Source: Pomphorhynchus laevis
Lineage: Eukaryota > Acanthocephala > Palaeacanthocephala > Echinorhynchida > Pomphorhynchidae
Length of the DNA stretch: 64,000 nt
Direction: 5' to 3'
NCBI GenBank assembly: GCA_012934845.2
Contig: WNNJ02001726.1
Coordinates: 91,971-155,970, forward strand
A program made the translations under genes and the position numbers. Position 1 is the stretch's first letter; every line of letters starts with the position of its first letter. The notes beneath the pieces were generated by a model. That model saw only the letters and a list, made by a program, of their open reading frames with translations, searched no databases and was not told where the DNA came from. Shown piece by piece: positions 1 to 10,608 of this stretch.

Positions 1-201
1 TTATATCGAATTTTATATTCATTGAACATATTTGAAAAATACACTCGTTTGTGAACACAAGTGCAATGTATATATTGATATAAAATATATTAATTAATTT
101 ACTATATATATATTACTATATCACAGATCTACATTCCGTGTTTCAATTTCTCGATTCCGTCTTTACTGCAACTTTTGCGAATGGTCGTTTGGCAATTATC
201 A

Positions 202-425
202 AATATGCATACCAATACATGTATTCATGTTCAAGCAAATCTAAGTATTCAAGCATACCATAAAAGTATCCAAGCATATCTTTATCTAAGCATACATTAA
301 AATGTAGTAGATTTATAATATGCCTACCAATACATGTATTAATGTTCAAGCAAATCTAAGTATTCAAGCATACCATAAAAGTATTCAAGCATATCTTTAT
401 CTAAGCATACATTAAAATGTAGTAG
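202..425. repeat. Two-copy 115-bp tandem repeat
   Basis: Two near-identical units begin at 202 and 317, a period of 115 bp. Each contains the phrase aatatgc(a/c)taccaatacatg and ends in an aaaatgtagtagat tail. Differences between the copies are few single bases, so the duplication looks fairly recent. No protein is supported on either strand. Confidence 0.85.
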
Positions 426-568
426 ATTATTAAATAATCTATTATTAAAAAAATAATAGATTAGTAATATTATTAAATATTAATAATATTTTTTATATCA
501 ATAATATCAATTATTAATATTAATAATATTAATAATTTAATAGATAATCGTTTTCGTTAGTTTTTAGT

Positions 569-784
569 TGATCAAAATTAAAATGGCAAGACGCCCCGCA
601 TGAGTCAGAAAATTTATTGAATTTTCGATTCCAGTTTAGAATCGAAAAATTTCCAGTTTATAACGTGGAAAAAGTCTTTGGTATTAAAACTCTTACAATT
701 TCTGATGATGATTCCAAACTGGAATCGAAAATTCAATAAATTTTCTGACTCATGCGGGGCGTCTTGCCATTTTAATTTTGATCA
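569..784. mobile_element. Fold-back (MITE-like) element with perfect 69-bp inverted arms
   Basis: Bases 569-637 are the exact reverse complement of 716-784, leaving a 78-bp centre. The arms contain a GC-rich core (gacgccccgcatgagtc) in otherwise AT-rich DNA. There is no coding capacity, so if mobile it would be a non-autonomous DNA element. A clear target-site duplication is not visible, so the transposon assignment is an inference from structure. Confidence 0.75.
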
Positions 785-990
785 TTTAACATTGACCCCG
801 AGCACCTTCCGTTTCCATGAGTTAGTTTTTTGATTTGAATATTTAAACACTAATAAAGATTTTAGTATGCAAAAACTTTGAGTTTAAATGCAAAACTTTG
901 AGTTTAAAAATAATGTTAAACATTTTGACCAATTTTCACACAAAGTATACAAAAATGGTATGTCCAAATTTCTAACAGAGTAGTGCAATT

Positions 991-1298
991 ATGTTATATT
1001 CAATATTTATTTTTAATATTTTAACTATACAATTTCTAATATTGAATATATTAACAAATATTATATTTGTTAATATTAATAATATAAATATTATACAATA
1101 TTGGGAAGATTTGACAATAAAAAATGTTGATTTTTTTGCGTGTTATATGATTATGTTCTGTGACTAGTTGGTGAAAAAGCTTGTTTATTTAAGCTTAATG
1201 TTATCGTTTTTATCTAAGCTATACTTAAAGTTGTAAATGTTATATTCAATATTTATTTTTAATATTTTAAGTATACAATTTCTAATATTGAATATATT
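991..1298. repeat. Pair of 62-bp direct repeats and surrounding AT-rich DNA
   Basis: Bases 991-1052 recur at 1237-1298 with a single mismatch. The surrounding 790-1550 is AT-rich; short duplications of aaactttgagttta lie at about 866-907. Nothing coding is seen between the fold-back element and the first dynein exon, so this is probably intron of the dynein gene. Confidence 0.75.
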
Positions 1299-1550
1299 GG
1301 AAATTATAGCTTTTTTCTACTTGTAATTGACAATGCAATTACCAGTTTAAACTTATGCATTTCAATAGATACAATAATGGTCTGGTACCATTATATTGTT
1401 TTATTCTTGACTTGAAAACATTTATTTACTGAGAAATAATTTCAGTGCAATAGAATGCACCATAAAAATTGTAATTTTTTTGTAAAATTTGTACGGTAAT
1501 GATTTTAAAAACTATTTTTCTCAATAAGCAAATTTTAATCACTTGTTTAG

Positions 1551-2073
1551 TACAATGCAAAGATTGCTCTAGAAAGACACGAATCAGCAGATCCACTAAA
1601 CTCTTTTTTCCAAAGAGAAAACAAAAAAGCTCAGGAACTTCTTCTTACCGTAATTACCGATCTGTCACAGATAACTGATATTTACAATGGACGCATCAAG
1701 CAAACTAACGATATCCGATTGCTAGTGACATGTCTAAACGAAGGTTTTTTGTTTCACTTTATAAATAAATTATAGATTTTTAAAACACGCAGATAGAATC
1801 CCATCTAAATGGAATCGATACGTATATCCCTCAGATCTTACAGTGCATCAGTGGTTGTCTGACTTCGAAAAAAGAATGCGACATCTGTCTGAAATTACCA
1901 CCAGCAAATACGACAAAGTTTGACAAAGCCATTGTTTCTTATATAATACATTTCTATACTAGGACATGGAGGTTGACCTTGGTTTGCTGATCACTCCGAA
2001 AGGCTACTTGACCGCAACCAGGCAGCAGTTTGCTCAAACGAATAAATTGCCAATTGAGGACTTACGGCTACAT
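1551..2073 (+). CDS. Cytoplasmic dynein heavy chain, three C-terminal exons
   Basis: Three exons can be spliced by canonical GT-AG rules: 1551-1743, 1793-1917 and 1963-2073, with introns of 49 and 45 bp. They match the C-terminal region of cytoplasmic dynein 1 heavy chain, the minus-end-directed microtubule motor. Recognisable family stretches are DPLNSFFQREN (vertebrate DPLFRFFERE), KQTNDIR, QWLSDFEKR and GYLTATRQQFAQTNK (family AYITATRQYVAQAN). Frame is kept across both introns (193+125 nt divisible by 3; 111 nt in phase 0). The acceptor at 1550 (cacttgtttag) was chosen for the first exon; 1562 is an alternative. Upstream exons lie outside the window. The protein is quite divergent from insect and vertebrate orthologues. 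The reading continues in the exon at 6997. Confidence 0.85.
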
Positions 2074-2904
2074 GTATGTATTATTATCATCGTTCTAAAT
2101 CAATATTCGACCAAATCGATAATATATTATAAATTATTTATTCCGTTTGGGTAGTTACGTCAGATTTTATAATCTGAAGAGAGTTCTTTCGAATTCTTTG
2201 AATATTTCAGTTATGACTAATTTTAAAAAGTGTTTCTATTTCAAATTTATATGTGCGATTAATCTTTTTATAGAAAGACTTTTACATTATATCGTATTTA
2301 AAGTGGAAAAATTGCCCTTTATAAAGATAAATGAAACTGTTTTTATAAAGACATTGAGTCTGTCTAGTAAAAGAACATTAAAAACATATAGTTATTTATA
2401 GTTATTTGGTTGTTTAATAATATCAATATAATATAATATTATTCAAGATTATAATTAATACAAGATTAACATTATTGCGATCCACAAGATTTAGATATGG
2501 CAATATAATGTAATTTATTATATTATAATAAATTATATTTTTTAGAAATCACGTTTTAATTTATAGCATTTATTTATAAAAAAGGTATAATTTTAATCAA
2601 AACGCTGATGAAACAAAACTATAAATGTCTTTGTAAATCTAAACTGTTTATAAAATCGATATAATAAAATAATATATGAAATTATATATAGCCGTTACTA
2701 ATAAGTAAACGGGGAAACGAACATAACCGGGTATTGTAAATTATCACAGTCTATCAGCAATCAAATCCCTAGATCAATTTCTGCTTATTGAACTTCTTCA
2801 ATAGGGTCCAGATTTTAAGAGTGTTTAGGAATCCTCTACCACAGTTTGGAAAGGTTCATCACTAAGATGATTATTACAGGACAACCTTCAGGTCTATATT
2901 TTTG

Positions 2905-3060
2905 GCGTTATAGTTTGACTTATATAAATCACAAGGCAGACGAAACGACTGATGGTAGTTCACCCTACATATGAATGCTGCCGGCTACCATCAGCTCGTC
3001 TAGAATACTAAAAAAGTCTATCAATGCATGTAATCGAACTCCGATTTTTGGCAACATCTA
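2905..3060. repeat. Hairpin-bearing repeat related to the 10.6-11.4 kb tandem repeats
   Basis: The sequence contains ctgatggtag and, 26 bp later, its reverse complement ctaccatcag, flanked by acga and tcgtctagaa. The same order of words (gaaacgac, ctgatg, tgccgg, catca, tcgtctagaa) occurs in each unit of the tandem repeats at 10609-11410, so the two loci appear homologous. It may be a terminal piece of a Penelope-like element, but that is inference. Confidence 0.5.
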
Positions 3061-3099
3061 CAATTATATATAAACACGAATTTCCATATTTTGAACTGT

Positions 3100-3860
3100 A
3101 TGATAAAAAAAATCTTTAATATCGCTAATAACCCTCTGGAATGCGGCACTTTGGCTGCGTGTTCGACACGCTTGATCTACTGATTATATTTCTAACTGTC
3201 AGGAATATTAAAATACCCTCACACAACGTTTGGGTTTACCAGGCTTGTCTAGAATCCGATCCTACTACCGAAGTTTACTAATTACAAGGTAGTGATCGGT
3301 TAAAAGTTCAGCCCCTCACTTTACACGAGTGTCCAGAACATAACGTCGCAGATTAGATAAAACGATTACAAAATCGATCATTAATCTTTGACTGAGAGAA
3401 TCCTGATGTCATGTGCATATATGGATCTCCTTATGTTCAAATATGGTGTTGGTTATGCACAAATTGTTACAAGAATAAAAGTGTAATAATTCAACACCAT
3501 TCGCATTCATATCGGAAAGTCTGCTCCTCCCCAACACACCCTTCCAAGTGCTACTGTCGGTAGCAACATGAGCATTGAATTCATGTAATAGAACAAGGGA
3601 ATCTTTAATAGGAGTACTATCAAGCAGAGCCTGAAGATCTTCCACAAAGGCTGCGTATTCCGAGATAATGCTGGGAGGACGCACACACAATAGTTATCCC
3701 ATTTTCCTCTTTGACTAAAAGTCTCAGAGACGCCAGTCTTTCCTTCATTTGGTTACATCTCTCTACCACAAACGATAACCGGGGAATTGTTGTGGTGAGT
3801 GAATCATTGTTCTTCGCACTTGATTTATGTTTTGTAAATTTGTTGCTTGTCATTTTCATT
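3100..3860 (-). pseudogene. RTE/CFDP2-like non-LTR retrotransposon endonuclease relic
   Basis: On the minus strand the translation resembles the exonuclease-endonuclease-phosphatase domain of RTE-like elements often annotated craniofacial development protein 2-like. Visible pieces are KERLASLRLLV, EYAAFVEDLQALL, LVLLHEFNAHVATD (family LIVLGDFNARVG) and LLHFYSCNNLCITNT. The catalytic GDFN has become HEFN. Reading needs at least two frame changes, near 3690 and 3400, so it is inactive. It lies antisense within the dynein intron, next to the Penelope-like element. No RT domain follows it. Confidence 0.75.
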
Positions 3861-3874
3861 GTCTTGGTTTGTTT

Positions 3875-4142
3875 GGCTATCTCCTGTTCCCGATATCCTT
3901 TTATGATTCAACATCGTTACTATAAAGAAACAAGTCTCCGAAACTCTCTTTCGCCTTTTCGTCCATTGTCCAAACTGCCGTTGGAGTCATCGAAGTTATT
4001 TTTAGTTCGGCTATATCCCGTTCTCGATATCCTTGGATTATCCAACATCGCTACTGCAAGGAAACATGTATCCGTGACTCTCTTCTGCCTTTTCGTCCAT
4101 TGTCCAATCCACCATTGGAGTCATCGGAGGGATCTGAGATAG
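3875..4142. repeat. Two-copy 134-bp tandem repeat beside the endonuclease relic
   Basis: Units begin at 3875 and 4009 with the shared phrase ggctat(c/a)tccc/tgttc, followed by gatatcctt and later ccttttcgtccattgtccaa. The pair lies immediately 5' of the minus-strand endonuclease relic and may be part of that element's 5' region. The copies differ at many positions, so this is an old duplication. Confidence 0.7.
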
Positions 4143-4499
4143 TCTATAAAAAGAATGATGCAAGCCGGCCAATTATTTAGCCGTTGATCAACGATTCAAC
4201 GGGCCGCTTCACGAAGAGGCTAATTTACAATAGGTGCCAAATTAATACTTAATCGACTGGCACCTAGTGGCCCAGTCGATTACTGGGGCGCCTAGTAATT
4301 TAAAAACTGGCCCACCTAGCGGCCCAGTTTTAAATTATTTTTATTTTCTAAAACAATAAAGTAATAATCTATAAAGTAATATTAAAATACTGAAGCATTA
4401 TAAAGTTTTTAATTTATTAAGTAAAGTTAATTTATTAACTTTGGTTTATTACTACAATAATTTATTACTGAATACTGAAATCCATAACATGAAAACATG
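4143..4499. other. Gene-free stretch with GC-rich inverted motifs
   Basis: No coding region is seen. Bases 4195-4335 contain several partly palindromic words built on ggcccagt and cacctag, then AT-rich DNA. It adjoins the 3' end of the Penelope-like element and could be part of its terminal repeat, but that is not demonstrated. Confidence 0.4.
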
Positions 4500-4576
4500 A
4501 AAAAATAATTTTTTATCAAAGGGCTAGCTTGTAGCCCCATATATAATCAACAAATCAAAGAAACACTTTTTCTTTA

Positions 4577-4601
4577 CGTTTCGCCGCTTTGGCTTCTTCA
4601 G
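4577..4601 (-). ncRNA. Hammerhead-like core after the GIY-YIG domain (candidate)
   Basis: The minus strand reads CTGAAGA, a GCC/GGC mini-stem, then GAAAC. These are the two conserved strands of a hammerhead ribozyme core in correct order and spacing, and hammerheads are known in Penelope-like elements. A following AAAGAAA/TTTCTTT hairpin could form stem III, but the lower part of that stem and the cleavage-site strand do not pair well. It is therefore only a candidate; conservation of the coding sequence is an alternative explanation. Confidence 0.3.
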
Positions 4602-4614
4602 AAAAGTTAGCAAA

Positions 4615-5148
4615 TTAAATTGTTCGCCAGGAGAACACGTGTTCGTTGCTTATGCCTGGATCTCTATCCACCATTAACTGCCCTATCGCGTGCATTTCTG
4701 CTTGTTTTCTATGCGATTCTCTCTTTTCTTTCTTAAATACTACGTAATTGAAGCACTCGTCATTACCATGGGATAGGGTATAATCCAGTACTTGGTCAGT
4801 TACCCGTTTATATTTTATATCGCTACGACGATTGTTTAAACGCAGATTTAGCGACCTTCCAGTCTCTCCTACATATTGTGCACTGCAATTATGGCAACTG
4901 GCTAGGTAAATCGCACCTTTAGATGCATACGTATTGTTCCCTTTAATTCTATATTTACACTTAGTTGTATTACTTTTGAATTCATACGCATTGTACATAT
5001 TTACACAGCATTTGCATCTGCGCTTTTTACACGACCCACTCATACTAGTCGCTCTAGAAATGTTATCGATGTCTAGTTGTGATCGCACAATGTTTGATTT
5101 GATTGTTTCTAGTGCGAAAGTAGATCTCAGACGGATTACTACGCGCAT
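4615..5148 (-). pseudogene. GIY-YIG endonuclease domain of the Penelope-like element
   Basis: This 177-codon open frame begins with residual RT C-terminus and then a cysteine-rich linker (CKKRRCKCC). The GIY-YIG core follows: AIYLASCHNCSAQYVGETGRS carries the paired Y...YVG signature, then conserved arginines (RLNNRRSD) and a late glutamate in QAEMHAIG. In the family this domain nicks target DNA to prime reverse transcription. The frame is intact although the RT upstream is destroyed. The initiating methionine is internal to the ancestral polyprotein and is not a real start. Confidence 0.8.
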
Positions 5149-5149
5149 T

Positions 5150-6640
5150 ATACAATTCGCTTTATCTTCTAATATAGTTATTTTTTACTTTCTTCGGTAG
5201 TAAACCTAGAGATGGGACAAATTCCAACCCAACATAATTCTGTTTGCTGTTTAATTTACCAGAATCGGGTTTTGTCACAAACTGTCAAGCTTTCTGAATA
5301 TGTCGATATATCCTTCTGTGGGCATGTCCTCTTTTCTTTAGATCGTCGCTCGGTTGCTATAAATGTCTATCTCTAGATAATGACAGCGAACAGTTTTTTA
5401 GGGTTCGAAGTGCTTCGTTAAATATCGTATTGTTTTTATCCTTTTGGGATGTGCACTTCGCGCGTGCAGGTACGCTGGCTTCCAAGTTGGCTCTCTGTAC
5501 ATGTCTGTCTGAATATTTCCTGAGCTGTCGAAACTAATCTCTAAATCTAAAAAATTTATTTTATCTTTATAGATTGATGTAAATTTTAATGTTCAGTCTT
5601 TGTTGAACTTCTCTACTAATTCCTCGATGTCCGTTTTTTCTAAGACGATCAGAATAATATCATCAATATATCGCTTGTATAAAATTGGTTCATTTGATAA
5701 CGTCTTAGTATATTTTGTTCCATCCAGTACGTGTATATTATTGCATATACTGGGGCTACGGGCATGTCCATTGCGGTACCTTCAATTTGACGAATTTAAC
5801 TTCAGAGAATTATGACCTAATTCTTTGAAGTAGTTGTTCCGTACAACTGAGATGAATGGGGATACGATCTAATAGCTGACTCAGTATTTTTGTCAAATAT
5901 GAGCTGAGTATCTCTTTTGCCGTACCACATAAACTCACAATCGGTCTACCACGACAAGGGAATTCGTTCTTGTGAGCTTTTGAGAGCATGTAGAAAACTA
6001 CAGGCTTTGGATCATTCGGCATTATATTTAACATTGTTTTTGTTAATAATCCCCTTTGACAAATACTTTGCCAAGAAAAGTTCTACCGCGCAAGCAGCTT
6101 CCTCTACAGCACTATACGTTGATCTTGTGTAGCAATTAGGCATGAGTTGTCTGTTGGCTTCTATTAAGTAATCATCTTTTGCCCATATAACGGCTTTAGT
6201 ATTCTTGTCTGCTTGTTTTATTAAATGTCATCCATTTTAGAAAATTCATGAATGGTCTTTAAATGCCGTTTACTCACCACGTTAAGCTTGTCTACTCTAT
6301 TTGGTGAAATGCCAATGTACTCTTTTAATAAATGCTCACCCAGTGTGTTCGTAGCTTACCACTTTGAGATAAATCGAAACTTTTAGCTGACTTAATCAAA
6401 CATTCCGCTAATTCAAGCCGATAAAATTGTAACGGTGTTATGTTAAAATTTAAACCTAATAAGAGTGCGCCGATTTGATCTTCAAACAGAGTTTTAGATG
6501 ATATGTTAGTAACTAAACTGTAGTCTACATTACTCTTTTGAATTTTCCGTGTACGTCTATTTGGATGCCATTCAAATGCCTTTAGTTCTTCAGTATTAGC
6601 ATGTCTCTTAAGTAGATTGGATAACTGCTTAGCTTTTTTA
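5150..6640 (-). pseudogene. Penelope-like reverse transcriptase domain, frameshifted
   Basis: Fragments of an RT appear in order on the minus strand. VFYMLSKAHK and RGRPIVS lie within 5810-6034, then TAMDMPVAPVYA near 5765, then the catalytic block KRYIDDIILIVLEK near 5650, then INFLDLEISFDSSGNIQTD. The YIDD box replaces the YADD of ordinary non-LTR RTs, as expected for the Penelope group. Many frameshifts and stops separate the fragments. Upstream, towards 6640, the reading becomes too broken to place a start. Confidence 0.75.
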
Positions 6641-6996
6641 TTTAGAAGATATATATGTATATATAAGAGGTGATCTATAACCCCACCAATACGTTGACTT
6701 CCTCTATCACAAGTTTCAATTCTGCATTAGACAAATTATTGAACGTAAAATCCTTTCACATTGAAGTTTTAATTTTTCGATCTGAACAGTCTTCAGTATA
6801 CGACTTTTGTTTAAACATATATTTTATATTATTGTTGCCCCTTTATCAATTCTTCTGGATTACAAATTCTTGACATAATAGGCGTGAATTAATCGAATAG
6901 TTAATATTTAGATTTTATTGAATGGATATGTTCTCTTTGGCATATTTGACTATAATTTAAGTTTCTTGGCTAAAATTGTTTTTGAAATTTTTCTAG

Positions 6997-7317
6997 GTGG
7001 ATAAAAGCGGTTTTCGAATAATAAACTGCAGTATCTATGGAGCCCTTTACAATGAAACGGAGAATATACTTAACATAATGGATTCCAATGATAAAGAAAT
7101 AAGTAAGGAAAGCTACGTAAACAAGCTTTGGCTCAACTGGAAGGTATCAAATGATGACACAGTTTCGACATCTGATAATGAAGTTGTTTTGCCACTGTAT
7201 ATTAATCGTGAACGATCGCATCTTCTGTGTACATTACCGTTCAATAAAAGTAGTATACTAACCGATAATAATAGTTATTACAGACAAAGTGTTTCGATAA
7301 TCGCATCTTTGTTGTGA
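6997..7317 (+). CDS. Cytoplasmic dynein heavy chain, terminal exon
   Basis: The exon begins right after the acceptor ending at 6996 and reads to a TGA at 7315-7317. [20 protein letters not shown] aligns with the family's [27 protein letters not shown] corresponds to the LTQLRWVK segment, [18 protein letters not shown] to VVTLPVYLNFTRADLIFTV, and [14 protein letters not shown] to the final SFYERGVAVLCTE. This is the last beta-rich part of the dynein C-terminal domain. It joins the exon ending at 2073 in phase 0. A canonical AATAAA was not found close downstream. Confidence 0.85.
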   Translation: [106 protein letters not shown]

Positions 7318-7504
7318 TTTTAAGTTTTTAATGAAATTTCTCACAGTAAATTATATTGTCGTTTTAAAAAATTAAGGTCGCAATGCGATAACACTTTCAA
7401 ATTGTGATATTACTATTTAATTTACCAAGTTTTCTGTTTATTGAATAACAACAATGTATGTAGTAAAAAATGTAAAACATAGTCCAAATGGCCTCGACGC
7501 TGTT

Positions 7505-7990
7505 TAATACACTACTTGATGATTGATCGTCATGTCAAGGTGAATTCTGTTAAGTCGCATTTTAAGTGCATGAGTTGATGATGCATGCAAAGATACCGGC
7601 TTCGATACGCTCTCTAAAGAAGGATAATTTGTTGATGATCATTCCATCATTGACACCTTTCGAAGATTGAAAGCTTTATTGCAAATATGATCGAGCAAAT
7701 CGTTTTTAAATGTTTTGTCCCTATGCGGCAATTGGTCATTTTCCTCTCGCTTGATGGTAGTTTCGTTTTCACTATCAAAATTGATTATACTATTGGGAGG
7801 TGGAGGAAGTTCGTCGATATTTACTTAGTCATGTACATCTAATGATCGTTTTGACTGATCGGTATCATTTAAACTGTTCTAGATTGACACCATTGTCTTA
7901 TCATTGATCGACAATTTACTTGGTTCAAGGGATATAACTGAATACGGCGTTTCTTCGTCATTCAAAGAGTTGGATTCAGACCTTCAAAAA
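7505..7990 (-). pseudogene. Broken coding region with proline run and WH2-like motif
   Basis: One minus-strand frame reads through SLNDEETPYSVISLEPSK, then ELPPPPNSIINFDSENE, then NDLLDHICNKAFNLRKV (7655-7706). The last resembles the actin-binding WH2 consensus (LLxxIxxGxxLRKV), and a proline run before a WH2 is typical of WASP/WAVE-type proteins. The frame carries at least three stops (within 7650-7860), so this is a pseudogene or a spliced gene whose introns I could not place. Composition is clearly richer in G+C than the flanks. The family assignment is tentative. Confidence 0.4.
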
Positions 7991-8829
7991 CATCTATATC
8001 GTCATTTGCGCATTTCGAATACCGCACAATAAGTGAATAGTAGCATCCGTATGTAAATTATGCCGACAGTTTTTTGTTGAGGCAAGCGTCCGGCTCGAAT
8101 AGGCGTTTCTCAGGTTCATAAAATTTTGTCTATTACTTATCAATTAACAAAATTATATTAATATAAACGATATCTACATGAATAATTGAGAGAATAAGCT
8201 TTACGCCAATTGATTCATCTTTTACATGTTTAACATTTTTTAAAATAAACAAAGTAGAATGAACTCGCGCAGGTTTATAACATTATAAATTTTGGTTCTT
8301 TGTATTTCATTGTATAGTCCACAAAATACATAAATTATGTAATATAAAATAGAATAAATATGTTGTATTAATCTATAATAAAATATATGAACCAGATATT
8401 CCCCAAAGATATGAATATTTGCTATATTATATGCGAATCTTCTTATAATCCCCATATACCCATTATATCTCATTTACTCAATCAAGCTACCTTTTATCCC
8501 ATCTCCACACTTCACTCTACATTGCCCCTTAAATTTCATTAAGGTATTCCATCCTTAACTCCACAATTTACCTCATTTTTCAGATCTTATTACGGAAGCC
8601 ATCATGAATAAATTAACTGAAGTTACATTTTAAAATAAATTTAAACAATTGAAAACCCAGTACTTAAATAAAGCAGTACATTTATGAACCGACTAATAGA
8701 TAATTAATACCATAGAGTATTGGCATGGAGATTGGAGGTCCATTTAAATAAAATATATAAATTTATATTATGAAAATAATAATAAACTTAAGAGAAAGAT
8801 CAGCTTCGAAATCGCTCGGTCAATATCTG
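7991..8829. other. AT-rich intergenic DNA, nothing recognised
   Basis: No supported gene. Short open frames around 8240-8473 have AT-driven residue content only. A few GC-rich bases at 8040-8120 may extend the broken gene to the left, but no motif is visible there. Confidence 0.5.
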
Positions 8830-8934
8830 CTAGTTTGCGAAGTCCACGCTCATCCCGTGGTAAGCCACTGCGTTTAGGCGAGCGAGCAGTATTACAACCA
8901 GAACAGTAACAAATAGGAATCCTCCAGTACTCAT
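8830..8934 (-). CDS. Possible 34-residue single-pass membrane micropeptide
   Basis: An ATG at 8934-8932 opens a 34-codon frame ending in TAG at 8832-8830. The N-terminal half is a strong hydrophobic segment, FLFVTVLVVILLARL, suited to a transmembrane helix or signal anchor. A short polar tail ending MSVDFAN follows. The 105 bp have a balanced codon composition, unlike the extremely AT-rich DNA on both sides. A tandem duplication starts within its first codons (8918-9129), and the second copy of the start runs directly into a stop. No homologue is recognised; it could be a micropeptide, a signal-peptide exon or chance. Confidence 0.35.
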   Translation of the reverse strand: MSTGGFLFVTVLVVILLARLNAVAYHGMSVDFAN

Positions 8935-9129
8935 TTTCGGAAAAACAAAATCTTTTTTAATAATAAATCTCATTTATTTAAAAAAAATAATAATTATTAT
9001 AATTTATATTATTTATTTATAATCCTCCAGTACTCATTTTCGGAAAAACAAAATCTTTTGTTTATTATAATAATAAATCTCATTTATTTAAAAAGAATAA
9101 TAATTATTATAATTTATATTATTTATATA
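8918..9129. repeat. Two-copy 103-bp tandem duplication
   Basis: Units begin at 8918 and 9021 with aatcctccagtactcatttt and differ mainly by a small insertion near the middle. The unit includes the start codon and first codons of the candidate micropeptide ORF plus its upstream AT-rich DNA. Confidence 0.8.
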
Positions 9130-10253
9130 AGATGTAGTAAATTTATACGCATAAATTTACTTATACATTTTAAATAAATTTTAAAATACTCTACTTCTGA
9201 ACTTAACAAATTAAGTTAAAAATGTCAATATCTTAATCTTAAAATGAAATATTATAATACGGTAATTTTATGTACCAATAAATAGATCAGCTCATATGTT
9301 TACCTTTTAAAATATAGACTTTTTATATAAACTGATCTCTCTAGGTAGAAATAAGTGATTAATTTAAAAAATTAATTATCAATTTGCGTTATTTGAACAA
9401 CATTATTTCACCTAGATTGTTCTTGTCCAGGCCCAGAAACAAACAATCTAGGATATTTGTGCAAGCTACCACAATTCGTCAATAATTCCAAATGAAAATA
9501 AAACATTTTTGTTGTGCAAATAATGAAATGTATTTTGCGAACAACATACATTATGGCAATGTATATGTGCCATTAGTAGTAATTAAAGCCAACAAGAAAA
9601 TTTTATAAACACGGGTCAAAAGGAAAATATTAAATTATTTTTAACCACATGAAGAATTAACCAAGATAGGTTTTACTATAAATGTAGATAAGCAACTTAT
9701 AAGGTCAATAAATGTTAAAATGTAGCTGATAAGGAAATAGAATTATTATATAAAAATGTGGAATTTATTAGCTTTAAGGGATTTGATAACCGGATTAATT
9801 TTGACCGGATTAACGCGCTATATACACGATGCTAGAATAAATATTGAAATTCAAAAGGCTGAACTGATGTTATCATGCTTTGACTCTCTCTATACATCAA
9901 CCCAGCATAGAATGGGGCCAATTAAATGATAATAATGCATTTCCTCTCATGTAACACAGAGTATTTTATTTACAATCAATTTCAAAAAGTTTTCAAATTT
10001 AAAGCTTAAATTTATTTTAATAAATATTTTGATGATTTATATATTTTACAATATTTTGGTTTTATTTTCATAATTTTATTTTATAGCATTCGAGTTTAAA
10101 AATGTTTTAAATGACTTTAAATAATAAAAATTACATCATTAAACAAATATTGTTTCATATTGTTGCAATTCTTAAAATTTCATTATTTAATAAATTATAT
10201 ATATTTATGTCTCGATCTTGATCAGTGGCATAAAAGAAAATATATAACTGGTC
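9130..10253. other. AT-rich stretch without genes
   Basis: No coding region is supported. One clear hairpin lies at 9412-9452, where cctagattgtt and its reverse complement aacaatctagg flank a 19-base loop. The rest is AT-rich with homopolymer runs. Confidence 0.55.
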
Positions 10254-10560
10254 TTAAAGATCCCACCTGAGGATAAGGCTTTCTGGATAAATGTGCTCAC
10301 TAATTGAATAAAAATTATTAGAGTTAAATGCACATATATCATCAATGTATCGAAACATATATACCTTCTTTATGAAATACAAATATTTCATATCTTTATA
10401 TAGTTTAGATTTATTTTTTTGCACAGTTATGAACAAATCCATATTCTATACAGCTTAAAAATAAGTTAGCTGTAATTGAACTTCTATTAACTTCCATTGG
10501 AACACCTTTTATTTGTATAAATGATACATATCTAATATGTTCATTCATATAATATATAAT
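10254..10560 (-). pseudogene. Penelope-type reverse transcriptase fragment, copy 1
   Basis: The minus strand reads QIKGVPMEVN, then SSITANLFLSCIEYGFVHNC, then the catalytic block YMFRYIDDICAFN followed by EHIYPESLIL. The order and the FRYIDD box match invertebrate Penelope-group RTs, in which an IYP-E-L motif follows the catalytic aspartates. The frame is mostly open from 10254 to 10442 and broken before that. It is a different family from the element at 4.5-6.6 kb. Confidence 0.65.
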
Positions 10561-10608
10561 GGTATATATACCATTATATATGACAATTCAGTCATCATAT
10601 ATGACATG

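Larger units (their letters stand above)
4500..6650 (-). mobile_element. Penelope-like element, degenerate
   Basis: On the minus strand an RT domain is followed by a GIY-YIG endonuclease domain, the order that defines endonuclease-bearing Penelope-like elements. The RT is spread over several frames with many stops, from about 6640 to 5150; the GIY-YIG part (4615-5148) is still one open frame. The element is antisense to the dynein gene and within its large intron. A structured motif follows the endonuclease at 4577-4601. No activity is expected. Confidence 0.8.
2074..6996 (+). other. Giant dynein intron filled with antisense retroelements
   Basis: The donor gtatgt at 2074 and the acceptor ttttctag ending at 6996 join two exons that are contiguous in the dynein family. 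At 4,923 bp this intron is about 100 times longer than the two introns just upstream. Its excess length is accounted for by an RTE-type endonuclease relic, a tandem repeat and a Penelope-like element, all on the opposite strand. The first kilobase (2074-3100) is AT-rich and has no convincing gene of its own. Confidence 0.8.
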
